Assembly: GCA_963660435.1 (NCBI GenBank) | Contig: CAVKYI010000040.1 | Span: 1 to 18,483 of the forward strand | Length of the DNA: 18,483 bases | Direction: 5' to 3' | Origin: Hallerella sp963660435 | GTDB taxonomy: Bacteria; Fibrobacterota; Fibrobacteria; Fibrobacterales; Fibrobacteraceae | Shown: piece after piece, positions 7,175-13,887 of the stretch | Position numbering within the stretch: the first letter of the stretch is position 1 | Layout: the number at the start of each line of letters is the position of its first letter | Notes under the pieces: generated by a model | What the model saw: only the letters and a program-made list of their open reading frames with translations | What the model was told of the DNA's origin: nothing | Database searches by the model: none | Program-made: the position numbers and the translations under genes

Positions 7175-7190
7175 GTTGTCCATTGACAAC
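7175..7190. promoter_or_regulatory. Inverted repeat between lrgA and the pectate lyase gene, possible operator
   Basis: GTTGTC-CATT-GACAAC is a perfect 6+6 inverted repeat in the 115 bp between two divergent genes. It contains TTGACA on the plus strand and TTGTCA on the minus strand, so it overlaps possible -35 elements in both directions. The matching -10 elements are weak. No regulator gene is nearby. Confidence 0.3.
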
Positions 7191-7263
7191 GCTTTTGCGG
7201 AGATGGTGAATCCGCTTCGAGGAAAAGCGATAGATTGAAAAAGAACTTTTTGACGGAGTGCCT

Positions 7264-9096
7264 ATGGGCTGTCTTGAAAAACTTTTTCTCTTGGGAACGA
7301 TCGCTGTGTTCCCGGTGTTCGCTTCTGTTTCCGTGCAGGGGATTGTCAAAAGCGGAGACTCTCCGATTGACAGCGCGCAGGTTTCGCTGGTTCTGTCCGG
7401 CTTATCCTCTTTTTCCGACGCCTCGGGACATTTTTCCCTGGAAAGGAACGAAGAAATCTCTGGAATGAAGGAACGCGGAAATGAAAATCTGAACTGTTCG
7501 TTTCGAAAGGGAATCTTGCGGGTAGATGTTTCCAGTGGACTGGAAAATCTGCAGATCCACGCCTTTGATTTCAATGGAAAACTCTTGTTTTCGGATTCGC
7601 GGCGGCTGTCCGCCGGAACGCATTCTATCGATTTGAATCGTCTTTCGAAAAGCCAATCCCGTTACCTGTTGCAGATTCGACATGGCGGAGGGAGAACGGT
7701 CGTGCTTGCAAAGTCCGCGGAAAACATGACGGATACGCTCGTCGTGAATAAGGCTGGATTCCTAGAAAAAAGGCTTGTCGTCAATCTGGAAGAAAGAGGA
7801 CTGGCTGTCGAACTGGATACGGTTCCGGTCGCAAGGCTCGTGAAGCAAGGCGCCGGCAGCTCGCGCCAGACAGTTTCTTTTGGAAGCGCAATCGTCGCAT
7901 TTTCCTATGCCTTCGAAAATTGCGATTCCGTCCGTGTCGAAGGGCTTCCGCAGGGAATCGTGGCAAGAACTGTCGTTGACAACAAAATCGTAGAGTTCTC
8001 GGGAACGGCTATGGGAGACGAAGGCGTATATGATTTCAGGGTGACGACGGTCGGCGGTTATGGCGAAGCCGTGAAAAGCGGACAATTCGTGATTGCCAAG
8101 TCCGAAAGGAAGCCTCTATGGGAAATCGAGGCGGATGGCTATGCGAGCCTAAACGGGGGAACTACGGGTGGTGCGGGAGGCGATACGGTGCGGGTTTCCA
8201 CGTATGCGGATTTCAAGGCGGCAGTCCAGGCGAAAGAAGCGAAAATCGTATTGGTCGAAGGGACGATTCGTACGACCGATGGCGACGGCTATGGCTTGAA
8301 AATCGCAAGCGACAAGACGATTCTAGGCGTAGATTCCAGTTCCACGATCTACGGCGGGCTTTCGATAAGCGGCGTCAGGAACGTCATCGTGTACAACCTG
8401 AATATTCGGGGAACGTATCCGAATCCCGGTCCGAGCGACGGAATTGCCGTAAGCGGAAAATCGACGAACGTATTTCTTTCCCACCTGAACATCTGGGATG
8501 CCGAGGATGGAAACCTGGACATAACGGGTCAGGCGAGCTATGTTACCGTATCCTACGTCAAGTTCTGGTACACCTTGAAATCTCATCCGCACAGGCTGAA
8601 TTCTCTAATCGGCAGCGGCGCTTCCGATCACCCGGAAGACTTTGGCTATCTCAAGGTGACTTATCATCATTGCTGGTTCGGTACGCTTGTCAACGAACGG
8701 ATGCCGCGAGTCATGTATGGCAATGCCCATATCTACAATAATTACTACGACGCCTCCGGAAATCTATACTGTATCGGTGTCGGTTCGTATGGTTCCGCCT
8801 TGATAGAAAACAACCATTTCAAGAACGTGAACAATCCGATTTACTTTATGTACAATGTCTATGCCTATATCTTGCAGAGAGGAAACCAGTTCGACAATAC
8901 GACTGGTGCGCGGGACGGAACTTCTTCTGGCGGAATTCTGGGGGAACGCTATATCACGACGGATCCTTACACGCTTTTAAAAGATCCGGTGACGCTGGAT
9001 TCGGTACCCTACGCCTATGAACTGGACGGAGCGAAGGATGTTCCCTCGAAGGTAAAAAGTCTTGCCGGTCCGCATGACTGGGAATCGTACCTTTGA
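7264..9096 (+). CDS. Secreted modular pectate lyase, polysaccharide lyase family 1
   Basis: The 610-residue protein begins with a signal peptide (hydrophobic LFLLGTIAVFPVFA, likely cut near residue 21). In order follow a carboxypeptidase-regulatory-like beta domain (about 22-65); a segment at about 78-150 with FDFNGKLLFS, SAGTHSIDL and YLLQIRHGG that resembles a Type IX-style sorting domain; an Ig-like domain (about 195-280); and the PL1 parallel beta-helix (about 285-575). The lyase domain has the calcium-site pattern D415-G-N-L-D419 and the conserved R479-M-P-R482 region expected to hold the catalytic arginine. It should cleave pectate by beta-elimination outside the cell. ATG 7264 has GGAG 5 bases upstream; an in-frame GTG at 7258 overlaps that site and is less likely. 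It stands alone, divergent from lrgAB. The missing C-terminal sorting domain and the internal one are unusual. Confidence 0.88.
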   Translation: MGCLEKLFLLGTIAVFPVFASVSVQGIVKSGDSPIDSAQVSLVLSGLSSFSDASGHFSLERNEEISGMKERGNENLNCSFRKGILRVDVSSGLENLQIHAFDFNGKLLFSDSRRLSAGTHSIDLNRLSKSQSRYLLQIRHGGGRTVVLAKSAENMTDTLVVNKAGFLEKRLVVNLEERGLAVELDTVPVARLVKQGAGSSRQTVSFGSAIVAFSYAFENCDSVRVEGLPQGIVARTVVDNKIVEFSGTAMGDEGVYDFRVTTVGGYGEAVKSGQFVIAKSERKPLWEIEADGYASLNGGTTGGAGGDTVRVSTYADFKAAVQAKEAKIVLVEGTIRTTDGDGYGLKIASDKTILGVDSSSTIYGGLSISGVRNVIVYNLNIRGTYPNPGPSDGIAVSGKSTNVFLSHLNIWDAEDGNLDITGQASYVTVSYVKFWYTLKSHPHRLNSLIGSGASDHPEDFGYLKVTYHHCWFGTLVNERMPRVMYGNAHIYNNYYDASGNLYCIGVGSYGSALIENNHFKNVNNPIYFMYNVYAYILQRGNQFDNTTGARDGTSSGGILGERYITTDPYTLLKDPVTLDSVPYAYELDGAKDVPSKVKSLAGPHDWESYL

Positions 9097-9121
9097 AAAT
9101 CTTTCTAGATTCTTCTCACCG

Positions 9122-9161
9122 CCAGATGTCGTATTTCTGGGGAACCGGGCGAGAACCGCCC
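9122..9161 (+). promoter_or_regulatory. Two leader hairpins before thrS, possible translational operator
   Basis: Hairpin 1 is CCAGA (9122-9126) pairing with TCTGG (9136-9140). Its 9-base loop TGTCGTATT holds U-CGU-A at 9129-9133, the layout of a threonine tRNA anticodon loop. Hairpin 2 is GGGCG (9147-9151) pairing with CGCCC (9157-9161). The ribosome site AAAGGA (9165-9170) and ATG 9177 follow at once. In E. coli, ThrS represses its own mRNA by binding an anticodon-like hairpin in this place; transfer of that idea to this organism is inference. Hairpin 2 alone could also be a weak terminator of the pectate lyase gene, but it lacks a U-run. Confidence 0.35.
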
Positions 9162-9176
9162 ACAAAAGGATTTATC

Positions 9177-11114
9177 ATGTCTCAAATCGAATTGACCTTT
9201 CCCGATGGCTCCGTACGTTCCGTAGCATCGGGCATTACCGGCAAGGAAATCGCAGAGGGAATTTCCCAGGGGCTCGCTCGCAAGGCTTTGGGCGTAAAGC
9301 TCGGCGACAAGGTTCTGGACCTTTCCCGTCCGCTCACCGAAAGCGGGAACATCCGGATTATCACGCCTTCGAACGACGATCCCGATGCGCTCATGCTTTT
9401 GCGCCATTCCTGCAGCCACGTTCTCGCGGAAGCTGTCTGCGACCTGTTCCCGGGAACGAAGCTCGCTTACGGTCCGGCGATTGAAAAGGGCTTCTATTAC
9501 GATTTGATGACGCCGACGCCGCTCAAGGAAGAGGACTTTCCGAAAATCGAAAAGCGGATGAAGGAAATCATCCAGGAAGACCGTCCGTTTACCCGTATCG
9601 AGGTTTCCGCCGAAGAAGGCCTCAAGCGCACCGAAGGCGACAAGTACAAGCACGACAACGCCGAGCGCGCGATTGAACGCGAAGGCAACGACTGCAAAAT
9701 CAGTTTCTATGTGACGGGCGAACCGGGAAAGAACTGGGAAGATCTCTGCGCGGGTCCCCATGTCCCCAGCACGGGAAAGCTCAAGTGCTTCAAGATTTTG
9801 TCGCTCGCGGGAGCCTATTGGCACGGAGACCAGAAATCCGACCAGCTGACGCGCGTCTATGGGACATGCTTTGCGGACAAGGACGGCCTCGCTACTTACG
9901 TGAAGTTCCTGGAAGAAGCCGCCAAGCGCGACCACCGGAAAATCGGCAAGGAAATGGACCTCTACCACATCGAGGACCATTCGCCCGGCATGGTGTTCTG
10001 GCATCCGAAGGGAACGAAGATGGTGAACGCCCTCAAGGATTACATCCGCGGAAAGATCGACCATCGGGGCTACCTGGAAGTCATCACGCCGGAAATCGTG
10101 AACAAGGTTCTGTGGATAAAGTCCGGCCATGCGGACAAGTACAACGAGAACATGTTCAAGACGCTCGCCGGCGACGTGGAAATGGCCGTGAAGCCGATGA
10201 ACTGCCCTTGTCACATCCTGATTTTCAATTCCCAGCTGCGTAGTTGGCGCGACCTGCCGATGCGTCTTGCCGAGTTCGGCAAGTGCCACCGCTACGAGCC
10301 GGCGGGAACGATGCACGGACTGATGCGCGTCCGCGGATTTGTGCAGGACGATGCGCACATCTTCTGTACCGAAGACCAGATTGCAAGCGAGGTCGCGGAC
10401 TTCTGCCACCTGGTAAAGGAAATCTATCACGATTTCGGATTCGACAATGTGAAGGTAAAGTTTTCGACCCGTCCGGCAAAACGCGTGGGAAGCGATGAAA
10501 TTTGGGACAAGGCCGAAGCGGCTCTCGCCGAAGCGACAAAGCTCGCCGGGCTGGATTATGTGCTGAATCCGGGTGAAGGCGCGTTTTACGGTCCGAAGCT
10601 CGAATTCACGCTGAAGGATTCCCTCGGACGAGACTGGCAATGCGGAACGATCCAGGTGGATTTCAACCTGCCGCAGCGTCTCGGCGCGGAATATGTCGGC
10701 AAGGATAACCAGAAGCACATCCCGGTGATGCTCCACCGCGCAGCGGTCGGCTCCATCGAGCGGTTCCTCGGCATCCTCATCGAAGAATACATGGGAGACT
10801 TCCCGCTGTGGCTTGCGCCTGTGCAGGCCCGCGTCCTTCCGATTTCCGAAAAGTTCGTCGATTACGCAAATCGGGTGAAGCGCGAACTCGAAGCGTCCGG
10901 CGTCCGCGTGGAAGTCGATGAATCGAACGAAAAGCTCGGCTACAAGATTCGCCAGTGCGAACTCCAGAAGGTGCCGTACCTGCTCGTCGTCGGCGAAAAG
11001 GAAGTGACGGAAAATGTCATATCCGTCCGCAAGCGCAAGGAAGGCGACAAGGGCCAGATGACCGTTGCGGATTTTCTCAAGATGACCGAGGAAGACCGGA
11101 AGGTTGTGAGGTAG
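9177..11114 (+). CDS. thrS: Threonyl-tRNA synthetase
   Basis: This 645-residue class II synthetase charges tRNA-Thr in the cytoplasm. An N-terminal TGS domain (about 1-62) is followed by the editing domain with H77-x3-H81 (HSCSH), which removes wrongly attached serine. The catalytic core has the zinc ligands C343 (MNCPCH), H394 (DDAHIF) and H520 (MLHRA), plus motif 2 (RVRGFVQDDAH) and motif 3 (GSIERFLGILIEEY). The C-terminal anticodon-binding domain runs from about 545. Length is normal. ATG 9177 is chosen for its AAAGGA site and the standard TGS start; the frame is open upstream, but those codons overlap the leader hairpins. A clear intrinsic terminator follows, and hairpins in the leader suggest control of translation. 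Confidence 0.97.
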   Translation: MSQIELTFPDGSVRSVASGITGKEIAEGISQGLARKALGVKLGDKVLDLSRPLTESGNIRIITPSNDDPDALMLLRHSCSHVLAEAVCDLFPGTKLAYGPAIEKGFYYDLMTPTPLKEEDFPKIEKRMKEIIQEDRPFTRIEVSAEEGLKRTEGDKYKHDNAERAIEREGNDCKISFYVTGEPGKNWEDLCAGPHVPSTGKLKCFKILSLAGAYWHGDQKSDQLTRVYGTCFADKDGLATYVKFLEEAAKRDHRKIGKEMDLYHIEDHSPGMVFWHPKGTKMVNALKDYIRGKIDHRGYLEVITPEIVNKVLWIKSGHADKYNENMFKTLAGDVEMAVKPMNCPCHILIFNSQLRSWRDLPMRLAEFGKCHRYEPAGTMHGLMRVRGFVQDDAHIFCTEDQIASEVADFCHLVKEIYHDFGFDNVKVKFSTRPAKRVGSDEIWDKAEAALAEATKLAGLDYVLNPGEGAFYGPKLEFTLKDSLGRDWQCGTIQVDFNLPQRLGAEYVGKDNQKHIPVMLHRAAVGSIERFLGILIEEYMGDFPLWLAPVQARVLPISEKFVDYANRVKRELEASGVRVEVDESNEKLGYKIRQCELQKVPYLLVVGEKEVTENVISVRKRKEGDKGQMTVADFLKMTEEDRKVVR

Positions 11115-11123
11115 TTGATGAAT

Positions 11124-11161
11124 TGGCTATGATGATGGAATCTCTCATAGCCATATTTTTT
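11124..11161 (+). terminator. Intrinsic terminator of thrS
   Basis: TGGCTATGA (11124-11132) pairs perfectly with TCATAGCCA (11145-11153). The inner GAT/ATC (11134-11136 and 11140-11142) can extend the stem. A run of six T (11156-11161) follows. It lies 10 bases after the thrS stop codon and ends the thrS transcript before the AT-rich gene. Confidence 0.85.
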
Positions 11162-11233
11162 AGAAATCACTCGAATTGATAGAAGTGGTAAGTACATATT
11201 TGTATATTAATAATAGTCGGTAGGAGATATGTT

Positions 11234-11452
11234 ATGAGAGAAAAAGAATCTCAAAACCAATATGAAGTGGAAGCCTCTTTATCAAAGATGCTCTTAAACA
11301 AGAGCAAAAACTCATTTGTAATAAAATGTGGAAAATCTGTATTGGGAACTTTGGAATTTTCAAGGGGAAGTATTCAATGGTATCCTCGAAAAGGAAGGAT
11401 TCCGATTACATTGAATTGGAAACAATTTGCCGAGTTAATGGAAGAACAATAG
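11234..11452 (+). CDS. Small AT-rich hypothetical protein, 72 residues
   Basis: I do not recognise this protein. GGAG at 11223-11226 lies about 7 bases before the ATG. The product has a charged, Gln/Glu-rich N-terminus, then a compact segment alternating hydrophobic and polar residues (SFVIKCGKSVLGTLEFSRG) that looks like beta strands. A Trp-Tyr-Pro turn follows, and the end has the form W-K-Q-F-A-E-L-M. No signal peptide or membrane span is seen. The gene and its flanks (11115-11485) are far richer in A/T than the neighbours and use A/T-ending codons, which suggests recent transfer. It has its own AT-rich upstream region and is isolated from thrS by a terminator. It is convergent with the GH31 gene and ends 33 bp from its stop. 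An orphan antitoxin-like or phage-derived role is possible but not supported by any motif. Confidence 0.65.
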   Translation: MREKESQNQYEVEASLSKMLLNKSKNSFVIKCGKSVLGTLEFSRGSIQWYPRKGRIPITLNWKQFAELMEEQ

Positions 11453-11484
11453 AACCTTAAGAAGTTTTTTTATAATATTACTTT

Positions 11485-13413
11485 TCACACCTTCTCGAAC
11501 ACGGCGAGTTCGAGCCTTGACGGCGTGTAGGTGAATTTTCCCGAGAAGACTTTTCCGGTCGAAAGGTTTTGCCACTTTCCCCGGGGAAGCTCGACCGGGC
11601 GGCTCGTTGCGCCTTCTTCGAGGATCGGAGCGACCAGCAGGGAATTCCCGACGAGATATTCGTCTTCCATCCGGGCATCGGAAATTTTTGCGGCGTCCTT
11701 TCCCAGGTAAAAAAGCGGACGCATCACGGGCGCGCCCGTCTCCCTCGCCTCTTTGAATAATTTGTAGAGAATCGGTCGCATTCTCTCCCGAAAGAGAATC
11801 GCGTTCTTGACGCGTTCTTCGCAAGGCTTCCCGAACGCCCAGGGTTCCTGCCGTCTGCAGTTCTTCGAAGAATGGATGCGGAAGAAGGGAAAGAGCACGG
11901 CGGCTTCCGCCCATCGGGCGAGAAGTTCCGCCGAGGAGTCTTCGCCGAATCCTCCGATGTCCGCGCCGACGAGGGGAATCCCCGAAATGGAAACGTTCAG
12001 CGCCATCGGGATGGATTCCTTCAAGGCTTTCCATGTGCTGAAATTGTCGCCGAGCCAGATGCCCGCGTAGCGTCCCGTTCCGAAGCTCGCGCTGCGGGAA
12101 AGGATGAACGGGCTTTCTTTCGGGTGCGCTTTCTTGAGTCCTTCGAATGTCGCTTTCGCCATGCCGTTTGCATAGAGATTGTGAAAGCTCTCGTGGTCCT
12201 TTTTCCCGTGGGAGAAGAGCATTTCGTCGTCGGAGACGGAACCCGTACTCGGATCGTTCATGTCTATCCAGTAGCCGTAAAATCCTTTTTTTGAAAATTT
12301 TTCGACGTGCTTTGCCCACCAGGCCCTGCCTTCTTCGGTGGAAAAGTCCGGGAAGAGCGTCGCGCCGGGCCATACGAATCCGCGGTAAAAATCCCCGTTC
12401 GGATTTTTGCAGAAAATCTTTTTCCTGATTCCGTCGTTTCTTGCAAAGTAATCTTCATCGCGGACTCCCGGGTCGAGAATCGGGACGATATGTCGACCTT
12501 TTTTCAAAAGCTTTTCCGTAATCTGTTCGGGATTCGGGAATGTCTTTTCGCTTGTGGTGAATACCTTGTAGCGGTCCATGTAGTCGATGTCGAGAAAAAG
12601 TCCGTCGCAAGGAATCTCTCGCCTGGACATTTCCTTGTCCAGAAAATTCAAGTCTTTTGTTCCCGCGTATCCCCAACGGCTCTGGTGATAGCCGAGCGCC
12701 CACTCAGGCGGGACGTGGAGCGGTCCGGCGAGCTTTCCCAGCTTGGAAATGACATCCGCGGCATCGTTTCCGACGATAAGGAGAACATCGGCGGGACCGC
12801 CTGTGCAGCCAAAATAGAGGGACGATCCTTGGACCGGTTCCTGGCTCGGGTGGAGCCGCATATCGGGCGAGAGCGAAAAGAAGACGCGTCCCGCATCGTT
12901 TACGAGAATTCCGACAGCGTCTTCGCCTTTTCGGACGAGCAGAAAGGGTATGTTTGCGTAGAGCGGATCGGGTTCGTCATCGCGGCACTTGAGTGTCCCA
13001 TGGGCGCCCCAGGCATCGACGTTCCACATCTGTGCACGGGTTCCTTTGCGTTCGAGTTTTCCGGCGCGTTCTCCCAGTCCGTAAAAGTGAAATTTTTCAT
13101 TCGATTCAAAACGCATCAGCCAGCGGTTTTGGCTTGTTCCGAAAAATCCTTCGCGAGAGCTTTCCAAAAGAGGTTCGCCGGAAGGTGAAAGGACTTGAAG
13201 TCTTTCCTTTGAAAACTTGACCCGGTTCCTAAATTTTTTGGAATCTTCATTTGTGCGGAACGCTTCCTTGTTCCACTCGAACGGTCTCGGGTTTTCATTT
13301 CCGAAAAAAACTTGCAAACGGAAAAATCCGTTTCCGAGGTGGGTGAACTTTTTACTTTGTACGGAATTCCGGAATCTGAAGTTTACGGGATGGGGAATCT
13401 TTGAAAAGTCCAT
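11485..13413 (-). CDS. Glycoside hydrolase family 31, alpha-glucosidase-like
   Basis: The 642-residue product has a clear GH31 architecture: an N-terminal beta-sandwich (about 1-215, with FYGLGER), a catalytic barrel beginning with PPEWALGYHQSRWGY and C-terminal beta domains (about 560-642, with NSLLVAPIL). The nucleophile is D384 in WIDMND (usual form WxDMNE). The acid/base is D456 in LGDNFSTW. GLFLDIDYMD and GADIGGF are further family blocks. The enzyme should release glucose or a related sugar from alpha-linked substrates by the retaining mechanism. GH31 also holds alpha-xylosidases and transglucosidases, so the substrate is not certain. No signal peptide is present, so it probably acts in the cytoplasm on imported oligosaccharides or storage glucan. 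An AGAAGG site lies about 5 bases before the ATG. It is a single gene, convergent with the small AT-rich gene. Confidence 0.92.
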   Translation of the reverse strand: MDFSKIPHPVNFRFRNSVQSKKFTHLGNGFFRLQVFFGNENPRPFEWNKEAFRTNEDSKKFRNRVKFSKERLQVLSPSGEPLLESSREGFFGTSQNRWLMRFESNEKFHFYGLGERAGKLERKGTRAQMWNVDAWGAHGTLKCRDDEPDPLYANIPFLLVRKGEDAVGILVNDAGRVFFSLSPDMRLHPSQEPVQGSSLYFGCTGGPADVLLIVGNDAADVISKLGKLAGPLHVPPEWALGYHQSRWGYAGTKDLNFLDKEMSRREIPCDGLFLDIDYMDRYKVFTTSEKTFPNPEQITEKLLKKGRHIVPILDPGVRDEDYFARNDGIRKKIFCKNPNGDFYRGFVWPGATLFPDFSTEEGRAWWAKHVEKFSKKGFYGYWIDMNDPSTGSVSDDEMLFSHGKKDHESFHNLYANGMAKATFEGLKKAHPKESPFILSRSASFGTGRYAGIWLGDNFSTWKALKESIPMALNVSISGIPLVGADIGGFGEDSSAELLARWAEAAVLFPFFRIHSSKNCRRQEPWAFGKPCEERVKNAILFRERMRPILYKLFKEARETGAPVMRPLFYLGKDAAKISDARMEDEYLVGNSLLVAPILEEGATSRPVELPRGKWQNLSTGKVFSGKFTYTPSRLELAVFEKV

Positions 13414-13464
13414 AAAGCCTTCTTGATCTTGCTGTTCAAAAATAGATTCGAATTGTCGGAATGG

Positions 13465-13773
13465 TTACCCGGTTGGATTTTTCCTTGAACCTTTTGGTCT
13501 TTCGTAGAAAAAGTCCGGGAGAATTCCGTCGGGAAGCAGGATGCAGTCTCGCTTGGCTTGGACGCTTTGCCGCTTGATCAGGACTTCGAGCCGCAGCGCA
13601 TCGTGCTTGGATTTTAATGTAAAAACTTTCAGGATTTTCTTTGGCGGAAACGCCTTGGTGAAGCGCGCGCCCTTGCCTTGCCTGTGGGCTTCGAAACGCT
13701 TCTCGACATCGGTCGCGTAACCTGTATAGATTCGACCGCCTTTGCATTCGAGCATATAGACATAGTGGGACAT
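13465..13773 (-). CDS. GIY-YIG nuclease superfamily protein (UPF0213/URI-like)
   Basis: The 102-residue product is a stand-alone GIY-YIG domain. The two signature strands are V-Y-M-L-E-C (residues 5-10, in place of GIY) and Y16-T-G-Y (in place of YIG), followed by R26 in the helix and the metal-binding E63 (LRLEVLIKR). Small proteins of this kind are common in bacteria, and their role in DNA repair or recombination is mostly untested. ATG 13773 is chosen because it starts the domain in the usual way. The frame is open up to 13851, but that would begin inside the rpsA terminator. No strong ribosome site is seen. It lies after that terminator and so is probably transcribed separately; an AT-rich stretch at about 13780-13796 could hold its promoter. 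Confidence 0.85.
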   Translation of the reverse strand: MSHYVYMLECKGGRIYTGYATDVEKRFEAHRQGKGARFTKAFPPKKILKVFTLKSKHDALRLEVLIKRQSVQAKRDCILLPDGILPDFFYERPKGSRKNPTG

Positions 13774-13829
13774 CTTGCGTATAAAATAATTTAATTGGAA
13801 AAGTTTTTCCCAGTTGGCATTCAATGCGT

Positions 13830-13866
13830 AAAAAAAAAATCCCGAATCCAACGGATTCGGGATTTT
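13830..13866 (-). terminator. Strong intrinsic terminator of the cmk-rpsA operon
   Basis: Read on the minus strand, an 11-base perfect stem (13863-13853 with 13849-13839) closes a 3-base loop and is followed by a run of about ten T. It lies 21 bases after the rpsA stop codon, counting from the stem base, and is a textbook Rho-independent terminator. Confidence 0.95.
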
Positions 13867-13887
13867 GAATTCTAGGCGTGAAGAAAA

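Noticed and set aside
7149..7574. A 142-residue N-terminal extension of lrgA
   Set aside because: It would be antisense to the pectate lyase gene and would give an LrgA more than twice the usual length; the standard start is at 7148.
9097..9176. T-box element before thrS
   Set aside because: The leader is only about 80 bases, lacks the T-box consensus and has no terminator/antiterminator pair.
9105..10736. A 543-codon open frame on the minus strand across thrS
   Set aside because: It is fully antisense to a certain thrS gene, has no ribosome site and no family features. The high GC of the third codon positions of thrS explains the missing stops.
11455..11471. Possible terminator after the small AT-rich gene
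   Set aside because: A T-run is present, but the stem before it is only three pairs, a mismatch and two pairs, too weak to call.
13774..13851. A longer start for the GIY-YIG gene
   Set aside because: The extension begins inside the rpsA terminator hairpin and adds no conserved sequence.
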